22,455 bases of DNA from a virus, in IMG/VR virus record IMGVR_UViG_3300030117_000011, positions 1-22,455 of that record, one strand, 5' to 3'. The notes below the pieces were generated by a model. The model did no database searches. It was not told the origin of the DNA and saw only the letters and a list, made by a program, of their open reading frames with translations. Below are positions 16,246-22,455 of this stretch, in pieces. How positions within the stretch are numbered: position 1 is the stretch's first letter; every line of letters starts with the position of its first letter. Position numbers and translations under genes: made by a program.

Positions 16246-16512
16246 CTAATCTCCGTCTGTTTCTGCAACAGCAGTACCATCTGAAACGTCTACAGTAGTA
16301 CCATTGTTTGATAAGACAGTTACAAAGTTAGTTGTTGGTGTATTCGTATCTTGCACAATTACCAAGTCACGAACATTTAACATATTTATAGATTCACCAG
16401 TAAAATAACCTGCTGAGTTTACAGTAGCTATTGTATCTGTAGTTTGATAAATCCATAAGTTAACACCACTTGCTCCACCAATTCTGTGTAAGCCACTTGC
16501 ACTATAAGCCAT
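16246..16512 (-). CDS. Small capsid-adjacent protein, possible head decoration
   Basis: The protein has 88 aa and is beta-rich. The core has LWIYQTTDTIATVNSAGYF (residues 19-37) and LVIVQDTNTPTTNF (50-63), the pattern 'W.Y.T.D....V...GYF..a...l...D.I.v', which I know from small proteins directly behind major capsid genes in many phages. Function in those phages is mostly unassigned; a capsid decoration or head-fibre role is suggested by position and by a very strong ribosome site (AAAGGAGG about 6 bases before the ATG), the strongest in the window. That fits a protein made in capsid-like amounts. The tail is acidic (ETDGD). It lies 11 bases after the capsid stop and just before the hairpin. 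Confidence 0.75.
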   Translation of the reverse strand: MAYSASGLHRIGGASGVNLWIYQTTDTIATVNSAGYFTGESINMLNVRDLVIVQDTNTPTTNFVTVLSNNGTTVDVSDGTAVAETDGD

Positions 16513-16523
16513 TTAAACCTCCT

Positions 16524-17336
16524 TTAATTATTATCAAGAAGTTCATAGACACCATTGTTATCAATAACAACAGCACCCATAGACATCATTGAGGTTGCTA
16601 AATGAGATACTTTTTCTGCAATATAGTTTAGTTCTGTACTTACATCAGCACCGATACCTAAACCAACAGCAGTGGTATGATATGCCATATTCTTACCTGC
16701 TGTGATAGCCGCAGTAGAAAAAATCTTAAATCCTAAGAACTCTTTCATTGTCATGCCACCTGCAAAAGGTAAGTTCTGCTCACCAACAAAGTCTGATGAT
16801 GCAAACTCAGTAATATTAAATAAGTCAGCATATCCCTTTGGGTGCATAGCAATATATCTGCCACCATCTTCTGGAATATTTGCAGTACCAAAAGTTTCAA
16901 ATACAGCTAACAAATCTGCTTTTTGAACAGCAGAACTTGTGTCATGTATCTGTGTACTATTAGCACCTGAATCCATTGCAGTATAAAGCAACTCGTCAGT
17001 TTTTCTTCCAAGAGCCGCCGCCGCACTTGTTGCCACAGCTTGTCGCTCATCTATATTGGTCTTTAGCTCATCTAACTTGTCGATAAACTCTGCGGCAAAG
17101 AAGTCCTGCATTGTTACATCTACAGTTGTATGTGCTAGTTCCATTGGTGTTACTTGTCCATTTCGAGATTTAGTACTCGCAGTTCCAGTACCAATTTTCT
17201 GAAACCTTGCTGTATTTCCTTGTACGTTAGCTACAGTACGGACAGTATTTCTTAATTTACTACCCATTCTTTGATAAGCTAAATGCACTTCGGTCTCGAA
17301 CTGGGTAATAAAGGCTGTATCTATTGTATTAGCCAT
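16524..17336 (-). CDS. Major capsid protein, HK97 fold (Phage_capsid_2-like)
   Basis: This 270-aa protein forms the icosahedral shell. The N-terminus ITQFETEVHLAYQRMGSKLRNTVRTVANVQGNTARFQKIG (residues 10-49) and the next TPMELAHTTVDVTMQDFFAAEFIDKLDELKTNID (63-96) show the order 'q....l.yQ...s.Lr..V.......g..a.F...G', then a 'TP...........dy.aa..iD..d......d' core found in HK97-type capsid proteins of the Phage_capsid_2 class. The G-rich NLPFAGGMTMKEFLGFKIFST is the usual late beta region. It is shorter than T7 gp10A (345 aa) and no frameshifted long form is evident. The ATG has GTGGAG about 8 bases upstream, and the gene has its own 81-base leader with direct repeats, the longest leader in the block. 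High expression is expected. Confidence 0.9.
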   Translation of the reverse strand: MANTIDTAFITQFETEVHLAYQRMGSKLRNTVRTVANVQGNTARFQKIGTGTASTKSRNGQVTPMELAHTTVDVTMQDFFAAEFIDKLDELKTNIDERQAVATSAAAALGRKTDELLYTAMDSGANSTQIHDTSSAVQKADLLAVFETFGTANIPEDGGRYIAMHPKGYADLFNITEFASSDFVGEQNLPFAGGMTMKEFLGFKIFSTAAITAGKNMAYHTTAVGLGIGADVSTELNYIAEKVSHLATSMMSMGAVVIDNNGVYELLDNN

Positions 17337-17371
17337 TTCAGTTCTCCACTAAAAAGTTAAAGTTACATTTT

Positions 17372-17407
17372 ATCTAGTTATCCAATGTTAGCTTCATCTA
17401 GTTATCC
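17372..17407 (-). promoter_or_regulatory. Two 12-bp direct repeats ahead of the capsid gene
   Basis: In the 81-base space before the capsid ATG, the 12-mer GGATAACTAGAT (- strand; atctagttatcc on +) occurs twice, at 17396-17407 and 17372-17383, with a 24-bp period. After the second copy comes TAAAAT, which resembles a -10 box, but no good -35 lies at the right distance. Both repeats contain CTAG, and the spacer also has an A/T-rich character. This may be a promoter or regulator-binding site that boosts capsid mRNA. No other copy was noticed in the window. Confidence 0.4.
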
Positions 17408-17417
17408 GTTAGGGCTA

Positions 17418-17951
17418 TCAGCTACAAACTGGGCTATATTCTTTATTTACCAAAATTTTTTCGCCTTTGCAACGTACAAATCGCAAAACAGCAAAACCAT
17501 TAATCATTATAGGTTGTTCTATTACTTCAAAACCTATGTAATCTAACCATTGTAATGTCTTAGCATGGTCAGCAGGTACTACATTTTCTAGCTGATAATA
17601 CTTATTTTGAAAATAATCTACTACTGGCACACACCATTTAAGAAACTTTCTTTGTATTTTATATATATCATATGTGCCTAATGCCCATATTTTACCAATC
17701 ATATTATCCAAAATAGGATTGCAACCAAAGATAAATGCAGGTTGTCCATCAATCATAACACTAAAACTTTCACCATTTGGCTCTCTAATACCTGCCATCA
17801 AAGCACGAAAAGGAGTTGCACCATGTATCATGCACTCTCTAACATCTGCATCTCTCATATTATTTTGCAGATAATTTAGATGTTTTATATGTGATTTGAC
17901 TATAGGGTATCCATCATAGATACCCTCACCATTAAATTCTCTTGAAGCCAT
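17418..17951 (-). CDS. gp13-like GNAT-fold protein (Phage protein Gp13-like)
   Basis: The protein has 177 aa. It looks like the Gp13-like/DUF2833 family (PF11090), a GNAT-type fold that includes T7 gp13, an internal virion protein needed for assembly but not found in the mature particle. Visible points are the opening IKHLNYLQNNMRDADVRECM (22-41), PFRALMAGI (47-55), a central sheet SVMIDGQPAFIFGCNPI (64-80), the helix-turn 'GKIWALGTYDIYKIQRKFLKW' (86-106) and the end WLDYIGFEVIEQP (135-147), the GNAT-like 'WL..lGF'. The usual acetyl-CoA P-loop (R/Q-x2-G-x-G/A) is not evident, so enzymatic acetyl transfer is doubtful. It lies between scaffold and capsid, whereas in T7 gp13 follows the tail tubular genes. 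The ATG overlaps the end of the scaffold gene by 20 bases. Confidence 0.75.
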   Translation of the reverse strand: MASREFNGEGIYDGYPIVKSHIKHLNYLQNNMRDADVRECMIHGATPFRALMAGIREPNGESFSVMIDGQPAFIFGCNPILDNMIGKIWALGTYDIYKIQRKFLKWCVPVVDYFQNKYYQLENVVPADHAKTLQWLDYIGFEVIEQPIMINGFAVLRFVRCKGEKILVNKEYSPVCS

Positions 17952-18669
17952 CAGTTATTTCTTGAACATATGCTTTATCTCTTCTTGCAGGATCATAGTA
18001 TCTAGGATCTCGCATCTTAGCCATAAGATCTTCAATAGTAACTTTAGATGGTGATGATCCTTGAGCATTTGGTGTAGCTTGTTGCATTGATCTTTGTATA
18101 AGTTCTAATGCCTTTATACCTTCTGCACTTGTGCCAAGTTCTGCAACAGCATCTCGCAGTTCTTCAGGAAAAAACTTATTAACAAATAACTGTGTAGCCT
18201 CTACTCTTGAATTTGCATTATCACCTAAATCTTTTTTTACTTGCTCAAGATCAGGTTGATTACTACCAGTATGCTCTGCCCATTTTGTTATACCTTCATT
18301 AAACTCATCTTGTGATAATCCATTTTCCCAAGAATAATCTGCCCACCATTTAAGTAATGGATTAGTTGCGGCTTCACCTTCATCAAGTATCTCAGGTATT
18401 TGATAGTCACCTGCACTAGCAGGTCTATTAGCATATGCTTCTGTTTCTAACTCTTGTAAAACATTAGCCTTTATATCTTCTTCTTTCTTTCCTTTCCATG
18501 ACTCTAGTTCTGAGTATGACTTAGCCATATCTTCCCAAGTATTAAACTTTTCAGGTAAGCCTTCAGGTCTAGTTGGTTCAGCTACAGACTCAGTAGTTGT
18601 GGGAGGTACACTAGCTTCTGTTGGGGTTTCTGTAGCTGATTCTGTTGGTGTTGCTTGTTCTTCACTCAT
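17932..18669 (-). CDS. Capsid assembly scaffolding protein (gp9-like)
   Basis: This 245-aa protein is transiently inside the procapsid and leaves before DNA packaging. The first about 35 residues are Thr/Pro/Glu-rich low-complexity (PTESATETPTEASVPPTTTE). A highly helical acidic body follows. The C-terminus is more basic, with MAKMRDPRYYDPARRDKAYVQEITDGFKRI, the 'm.dprYwd...rD..yv..v..GF..l' end typical of gp9-like scaffolds and likely to bind the coat. T7 gp9 is 307 aa, so the size is normal. No proteolytic cleavage site or fused protease was seen. The ATG overlaps the Bbp19-like gene's TGA (ATGA). Confidence 0.9.
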   Translation of the reverse strand: MSEEQATPTESATETPTEASVPPTTTESVAEPTRPEGLPEKFNTWEDMAKSYSELESWKGKKEEDIKANVLQELETEAYANRPASAGDYQIPEILDEGEAATNPLLKWWADYSWENGLSQDEFNEGITKWAEHTGSNQPDLEQVKKDLGDNANSRVEATQLFVNKFFPEELRDAVAELGTSAEGIKALELIQRSMQQATPNAQGSSPSKVTIEDLMAKMRDPRYYDPARRDKAYVQEITDGFKRI

Positions 18670-18917
18670 TTCTTTATCCTTTGTGCATGGTTGATTCTCT
18701 TAACTATTAAAGCCACTAAATATCGTTGCCCTTCCAAATGCCTAAGTTCTGCATCTGAAATATTAGCACCACTGACTGCTTCGATAGTTATTGACTTTAA
18801 ATACTGTAACATCTCCAAACCATTTGGAGTTTTGAATACTGATTCTATAACTTTGGAAATTTGTTCGTCTTTATCTTTAGGTCTAGGATATCCGTCAACC
18901 CCCAAGTGTTGCGGCAT
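18666..18917 (-). CDS. Bbp19-like small protein
   Basis: The protein has 83 aa. The pattern FKTPNGLEMLQYL (28-40) followed by EGQRYLVALIVKRI (62-75) is that of the Bbp19-like phage domain ('vF.t..G..vl..L ... F.eGqR.vv..il..l'). The family is small, helical, commonly placed between portal and scaffold genes in podoviruses, and of unproven function. It starts inside the end of the portal gene (23-base overlap), with an AAGGAGAA about 7 bases before its ATG, and is coupled to the scaffold gene by an ATGA overlap. A role in portal or capsid nucleation would be inference only. Confidence 0.8.
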   Translation of the reverse strand: MPQHLGVDGYPRPKDKDEQISKVIESVFKTPNGLEMLQYLKSITIEAVSGANISDAELRHLEGQRYLVALIVKRINHAQRIKK

Positions 18918-20442
18918 TAGGTAGTTCTCCTTGCTGTTGCATCTGTTGCATCTGTTGTGCCATCTGTACTAACTGTTGTCTTTCATCTGCATCTCTAATT
19001 AAATTATCAGGCACACCAAACTTCTTTGCTAAATAGAGTGCAGTTTCTTCTGATGATATAAGAATATTTAATATTTCAGGACCGAATGAACCTGCCACAG
19101 TTTGTAGGAAACGATTAAGAGAAACAATATCTTGATTACTCTGTGCTTGTGCTAGGGGAGAAACACTACGAATTTTAACTTCCCTACCATTGACTGTTGG
19201 CATTTCTATTCGACCCTGCTTCTGTAATATGTAGACAACTCTTTGTAATAATGGTTGCACCATCTCGGATTGCAATCTACCAAATGCTGATCCTATCTTT
19301 CTTGATAGATCTGCCATACGTTCTGCAACCTCTGTAGCTGATGCAGGTGTTCTATTAGGATCACCTAACATATCATTATACAAAGCTCTCTTTATATTAT
19401 TCCTCATATCATTTAAAACTAAATTAGCTACATCAAAAGAACCTGCCGCTCTAATAGGTTGTAATCCTTGAGAGTTTGGTGCTTTTGGAATGACTGTGCC
19501 AGGGACTAAGTTTATTGTGTCAACATTAATAACACCATCATCATCTATCTGATAGATACCTGATATAGCCATCTGTGCATTTTCTAAGATCATTTCTATA
19601 GTTAAATTACAGGTTTTGATTGCACTAAGAGCATTTAATGCAGGACCTCTGCCATATATTTCACCACTAGCTTTGCTCCATCTAAATGCAATAAATGGGT
19701 TTGAACCTACACCTTTATAGATTTCAGACATAAACATTTCTTTATGACCTTGATCTATTATATAATATCCATATTTTTCTTCATTAGGATCATCATATAA
19801 CTTACAAGATATCTCTAAAATTTTTCTTTTAGCATCAGGGTTTCTTGTCATATCCTGTAACATTTGTGGTGTAAATACAGCATTAGGATATGCAACCATT
19901 AAATCTTCATTTTTAATATGACGTTCTCTATAAATATGATCTACCTTACCATCAGGTCCAGTATCTAAAACTACATGAGGTAAAGGTATAGATTGAAATC
20001 TTATAGGATTAACTGCATCACCTTCCATAATGCAAAGAACAGCAGTGCCAAGTGCAAGATCTATAAAACATTCATGTATCTCTTGTGCAAAGTTTGAGGT
20101 CTGTAATATTTCAAATACATAATCAGTTACTTGATCTAGTGCATTATTTATATCATCTTTTTCTTCTTCAGGTACTTCTTGACCAGTAACAAAGTCTGCC
20201 CATCTAGCAAAGTTCGGTGTTAGTCCTGATTGTAATCTTGATGCAAATTCTTGAATACCCACAACTGCTGTTTCATCAAATATTCTGTCATCTCGTCTTT
20301 CACCAACTGTTACAGTTTTAAAACCTTGACGTTGTGGCAAACAGAAATCAAATATTTCATCATAAACATCTTCAAAATGCAATCTATGAGCCTTTGCTTT
20401 CTCATAGTTTTGAAGTAATTTTTCTACAGTCTTTTCATTCAT
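18895..20442 (-). CDS. Portal / head-tail connector protein (gp8-like)
   Basis: The protein has 515 aa. It would form the dodecameric channel at one capsid vertex, through which TerL drives DNA and to which the tail attaches. The opening LLQNYEKAKAHRLHFEDVYDEIFDFCLPQRQGF (9-41) and IFDETAVVGIQEFASRLQSGLTPNFARWADF (54-84) are characteristic of the 'head to tail connecting protein' family (PF12236). A later DPNRTPASATEVAERMADLSRKIGSAFGRLQSEMVQPLLQR stretch is the conserved stem and wing region. Length is close to T7 gp8 (536 aa). The C-terminus is Gln/Met-rich (VQMAQQMQQMQQQG), giving a CAG-like DNA repeat near 18930-18965. The ATG overlaps the previous TAA by one base (TAATG). Confidence 0.95.
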   Translation of the reverse strand: MNEKTVEKLLQNYEKAKAHRLHFEDVYDEIFDFCLPQRQGFKTVTVGERRDDRIFDETAVVGIQEFASRLQSGLTPNFARWADFVTGQEVPEEEKDDINNALDQVTDYVFEILQTSNFAQEIHECFIDLALGTAVLCIMEGDAVNPIRFQSIPLPHVVLDTGPDGKVDHIYRERHIKNEDLMVAYPNAVFTPQMLQDMTRNPDAKRKILEISCKLYDDPNEEKYGYYIIDQGHKEMFMSEIYKGVGSNPFIAFRWSKASGEIYGRGPALNALSAIKTCNLTIEMILENAQMAISGIYQIDDDGVINVDTINLVPGTVIPKAPNSQGLQPIRAAGSFDVANLVLNDMRNNIKRALYNDMLGDPNRTPASATEVAERMADLSRKIGSAFGRLQSEMVQPLLQRVVYILQKQGRIEMPTVNGREVKIRSVSPLAQAQSNQDIVSLNRFLQTVAGSFGPEILNILISSEETALYLAKKFGVPDNLIRDADERQQLVQMAQQMQQMQQQGELPNAATLGG

Positions 20443-20669
20443 TACATATCGTATTCGTTGTAGAAACCTATGCCACCACCTGAACCTCGTAGCAATGATC
20501 TTCTACCACTACCTTTTCTTTTTGCAGTAATATTTTCTTCAAGCACCTCTTGTCTAGCATCTGCTCTCTTAGCTGTTTCAACTTCTTTTTGAGCATCTCT
20601 TTCCATCTCTGCTTCTTTTTCTTCTTTAGTCGGAGGTGGAGGACTTGAACGACCACTAGGTAAACACAT
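20442..20669 (-). CDS. Small protein between terminase and portal
   Basis: The protein has 75 aa. It begins with a Pro-rich stretch (MCLPSGRSSPPPPTKEE), has a highly charged helix (about 15-48: KEEKEAEMERDAQKEVETAKRAD, shown in part) and ends with a basic RKGSGRRSLLRGSGGGIGFYNEYDM. Small proteins with an MC(L/F) start, Pro-rich segment and GRRSLL...GSGGGxGF end are seen next to portal genes of marine podoviruses; no function is known to me. The start has GGAGAG about 5 bases upstream; the stop is shared with the portal start (TAATG). No lipobox or membrane segment. Co-translation with the portal suggests a virion or assembly role, by inference. Confidence 0.75.
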   Translation of the reverse strand: MCLPSGRSSPPPPTKEEKEAEMERDAQKEVETAKRADARQEVLEENITAKRKGSGRRSLLRGSGGGIGFYNEYDM

Positions 20670-20679
20670 TAGACTCTCC

Positions 20680-22200
20680 TTACATTCTTGCCCATAAGCC
20701 TACTCGTCTTTGAGGTTTTGCTCTGCGATTAAAGACATCATAATCTACTCTAGCATTAAATGTTTCTATCTTTTTATTCATGCCTAGTACCTGCCTTCCT
20801 TCACCTGAACCCAACATCAAATACTGTAAAGCATCATGGATATGTGAGTATCGATCTTTCAGAGGTTTATCTTCATATCGTTCTCCTGACACCTGAAGTC
20901 TACGATATTGATAACCCCCCTCAAACCCTTTTACCAATTCTTTGCACCTAAAGTCAATTAAAATCCCTGATAAGCCATCTACCATTCTATTTAATACAGA
21001 TGCTACAGACTCTATTCTTAACGCAACATCATTGCTTTGCGTAGGTCTAGCAGTCAATCCTGCACCTCGCAATATCTGAAAAGGAGTTGATTCATCTGTT
21101 TGAGATCTAAAATCTCCTGCTGGGTCACCATAAATATGCACTTCACAGTTTGCATATCGTGTTGCTATTTCTGCACGAAGTAACTCTGCAAATCTTACAA
21201 CTCCCATATCAAAAGCTACAATCTCTTGTAATATATTCCATCTACCTCTAACCTTTTGACCAAAGACTGCCGCAGGTGTAAGACCAAAGTCTAATCCTAT
21301 ATATACTGGCACACCATCTGCTACTGGTATTTCTTCTTTTGCAACATGAGTATCAGCTACAAACATATTATAAACTGGCTTACCATCTTGAATACTACCA
21401 AGCCTATTCATAACATACACATCAATCCAAGACTTTGTTTTACCTTGTACTAAATTAGGATAATATGAATCTAATATGTTTTTAGTATTCTCTGCTTTGT
21501 CATTTGGTAAGTATCCACTAACAATACCATCTTTATCTTTTTCTTCTATCATGCCACTAGGTTGTGTAAAGAATCTCCAGTTATCAGGCTTAATTAACAT
21601 ACGACTTTCTTCCAAAGTAATATGATCTGGAACTGGAACTTCACCTGACATAATTGACCACCAATGATCTTCTTCAGGACTATTGGTATCACAAATAACA
21701 CCTGACCATGTAGCACCACCATCTTTAACACTAGGATATCTGCCAACTCTCATAGTACAAGCATCAATAATAGATTTAGGTATTTCTCTAGCCTCATTGA
21801 CCCACACACCAGTAAGTTCTAATGATAATAATTTTTTTACATCTTCAGGTCTATCAAGAGCAAGAAAGATAACTTCCATCTCAAGATCACCTGCTGTAAT
21901 CATATGAGTATATGGCACAGACCATGCAAACTTACCCCAATCTTGCTCAGGAAACCAATCAAGCCAAGTCTTGATAGTTGTTGTTCTAAGTTGTGGATTA
22001 GTATTTCTTATGATTGCCCATCTGCTTTTTCTCTTACCTGACTTATCAGGTTCTTGCATTAAGGCTCTTCTAAATATTTCTATACTACAAGCAACTGACT
22101 TGCCACTACCAACTGGACCTCTAATGCCACGAAAAAAAGTATTGTCTTTCATAAAAGACTTTAGGATATCACCATCAGGTTTATACTTAAACGTTATCAA
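20680..22200 (-). CDS. terL: Terminase large subunit (DNA-packaging ATPase/nuclease)
   Basis: This 506-aa protein pumps DNA into the procapsid and cuts concatemers. The N-terminal ATPase has Walker A GPVGSGKS (28-35), a Walker B-like GVWVNEAR (131-138, with N-E where many ATPases have D-E), and the coupling motif CDTNSP (170-175). The C-terminal RNase H-type nuclease shows three acidic residues: D304 in GLDFG, D359 in GDPAGD and D456 in HIHDAL. All motifs are intact. The start is TTG at 22200: a stop in the same frame lies just upstream (about 22219-22221), and no ATG or GTG comes between; the next ATG (M17) would leave only 11 residues before Walker A. A GGAG lies about 12 bases before the TTG. 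The gene overlaps the end of the 64-aa gene by 14 bases. The order TerL to portal differs from T7, where gp19 is at the far end. Confidence 0.97.
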   Translation of the reverse strand: MITFKYKPDGDILKSFMKDNTFFRGIRGPVGSGKSVACSIEIFRRALMQEPDKSGKRKSRWAIIRNTNPQLRTTTIKTWLDWFPEQDWGKFAWSVPYTHMITAGDLEMEVIFLALDRPEDVKKLLSLELTGVWVNEAREIPKSIIDACTMRVGRYPSVKDGGATWSGVICDTNSPEEDHWWSIMSGEVPVPDHITLEESRMLIKPDNWRFFTQPSGMIEEKDKDGIVSGYLPNDKAENTKNILDSYYPNLVQGKTKSWIDVYVMNRLGSIQDGKPVYNMFVADTHVAKEEIPVADGVPVYIGLDFGLTPAAVFGQKVRGRWNILQEIVAFDMGVVRFAELLRAEIATRYANCEVHIYGDPAGDFRSQTDESTPFQILRGAGLTARPTQSNDVALRIESVASVLNRMVDGLSGILIDFRCKELVKGFEGGYQYRRLQVSGERYEDKPLKDRYSHIHDALQYLMLGSGEGRQVLGMNKKIETFNARVDYDVFNRRAKPQRRVGLWARM

Positions 22201-22381
22201 TGTTTGTATTAACTCCGATCCTTAATAACTTGTCTACTGTTTCAGGACCAATAACAGCTATAACTTTATCTGCTTCCCTATCAGTACAGAATTGTTCAGG
22301 GTGATGTTTCAGGTGTACTCTCTTAACAACCTCTCGAAGTATTCTTCTCTCTTCAATCTTTAATGTGTGTAGAAAGCTCAT
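22187..22381 (-). CDS. Small basic/helical protein upstream of terminase, function unknown
   Basis: The protein has 64 aa: an amphipathic charged start (MSFLHTLKIEERRILREVVKR) followed by HHPEQFCTDREADKVIAVIGPETVDKLLRIGV. The 'TdREADKviavIGPETvdkL' block is a pattern I associate with small proteins ahead of terL in marine phages. No enzymatic motif or membrane segment is seen. It could be a small terminase, given its place and size, but it lacks a recognisable DNA-binding helix-turn-helix and is shorter than T7 gp18 (89 aa), so this is only a possibility. The ribosome site is weak (TAGG about 7 bases upstream). It overlaps terL by 14 bases, suggesting coupling with the TTG start. Confidence 0.65.
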   Translation of the reverse strand: MSFLHTLKIEERRILREVVKRVHLKHHPEQFCTDREADKVIAVIGPETVDKLLRIGVNTNIDNV

Positions 22382-22389
22382 TTTGTAAC

Positions 22390-22455
22390 CTACGAGTAGC
22401 TTCTGTATTTTTTCGTTTTTCTTGCAATCGCTTTTGGCTGTTTAGATACTTGTTT
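22390..22455 (-). CDS. C-terminal end of a further late-block gene, cut by the window edge
   Basis: A frame enters from the right edge and ends at TAG (22390-22392), 8 bases before the next ATG. Its 21 residues are basic (SKQPKAIARKTKKYRSYS at the end). A second frame also enters and ends about 34 bases further in (LQNELSTHIKD end), overlapping the 64-aa gene. Too little is visible to choose firmly; I prefer the first because its spacing to the next gene is normal. No function can be assigned. Confidence 0.4.
   Translation of the reverse strand, partial: KQVSKQPKAIARKTKKYRSYS

Noticed and set aside
18930-18965. CAG-like short repeat (gttgcatct units)
   Set aside because: It only encodes the Gln/Met-rich tail of the portal protein; such tails are common and no independent element is indicated.
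22187-22381. Small terminase subunit identity for the 64-aa protein
   Set aside because: Position suits it, but there is no recognisable helix-turn-helix or family motif, so I left the function open.

Overview
The window carries the virion and lysis genes of a tailed phage with T7-type (podovirus) architecture. The DNA is strongly AT-rich by eye. The best protein resemblances are to marine podoviruses of AT-rich hosts (pelagiphage / uncultured marine phage type). The host assignment is inference, because no host marker or integrase is present. No RNA polymerase, replication gene, tRNA, CRISPR array or insertion sequence is visible.

Layout: one short gene, 5'-truncated by the window edge, lies on the + strand at the left (ParB-like fold, 1-725). 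It converges on a long G-rich hairpin at 819-853. Everything else is on the - strand and forms one nearly gapless block transcribed from right to left. In transcription order: an edge fragment; a 64-aa protein; large terminase (TerL, TTG start); a 75-aa protein; portal; a Bbp19-like protein; scaffold; a gp13-like GNAT-fold protein; major capsid protein; a small capsid-adjacent protein; a G-rich hairpin; tail tubular proteins A and B; a gp14-like ejection protein; a 1089-aa ejection protein with a C-terminal lysozyme domain; a 1123-aa gp16-like ejection protein; a 1006-aa tail fibre with tandem repeats; a tail-assembly-chaperone-like protein; a DUF6447-like protein; three small proteins, two with membrane segments; a gene-transfer-agent-type 3-TM holin; and a T4-type GH24 endolysin.

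Together these genes cover DNA packaging (TerL, portal), capsid assembly (scaffold, capsid, small head protein), the short tail (tubular A and B, fibre), DNA ejection with local murein cutting (gp14-like, lysozyme-bearing and gp16-like proteins), and release (holin, endolysin and possible accessory membrane proteins). Adjacent genes usually overlap by one base (TAATG) or four (ATGA), which suggests translational coupling. The only sizeable intergenic spaces are 726-872 (convergent junction with hairpin), 17337-17417 (12-bp direct repeats ahead of the capsid gene) and 16216-16245 (hairpin behind the small head gene). All three look regulatory. No gene-free stretch exceeds 150 bases.

The most notable points are the two separate GH24-type lysozymes (one virion-borne, one lytic), the pairing of a GTA-type holin with a T4-like endolysin, the gp13-like gene between scaffold and capsid, the two interleaved repeat periods in the fibre stalk, and the non-coding elements flanking the capsid genes.
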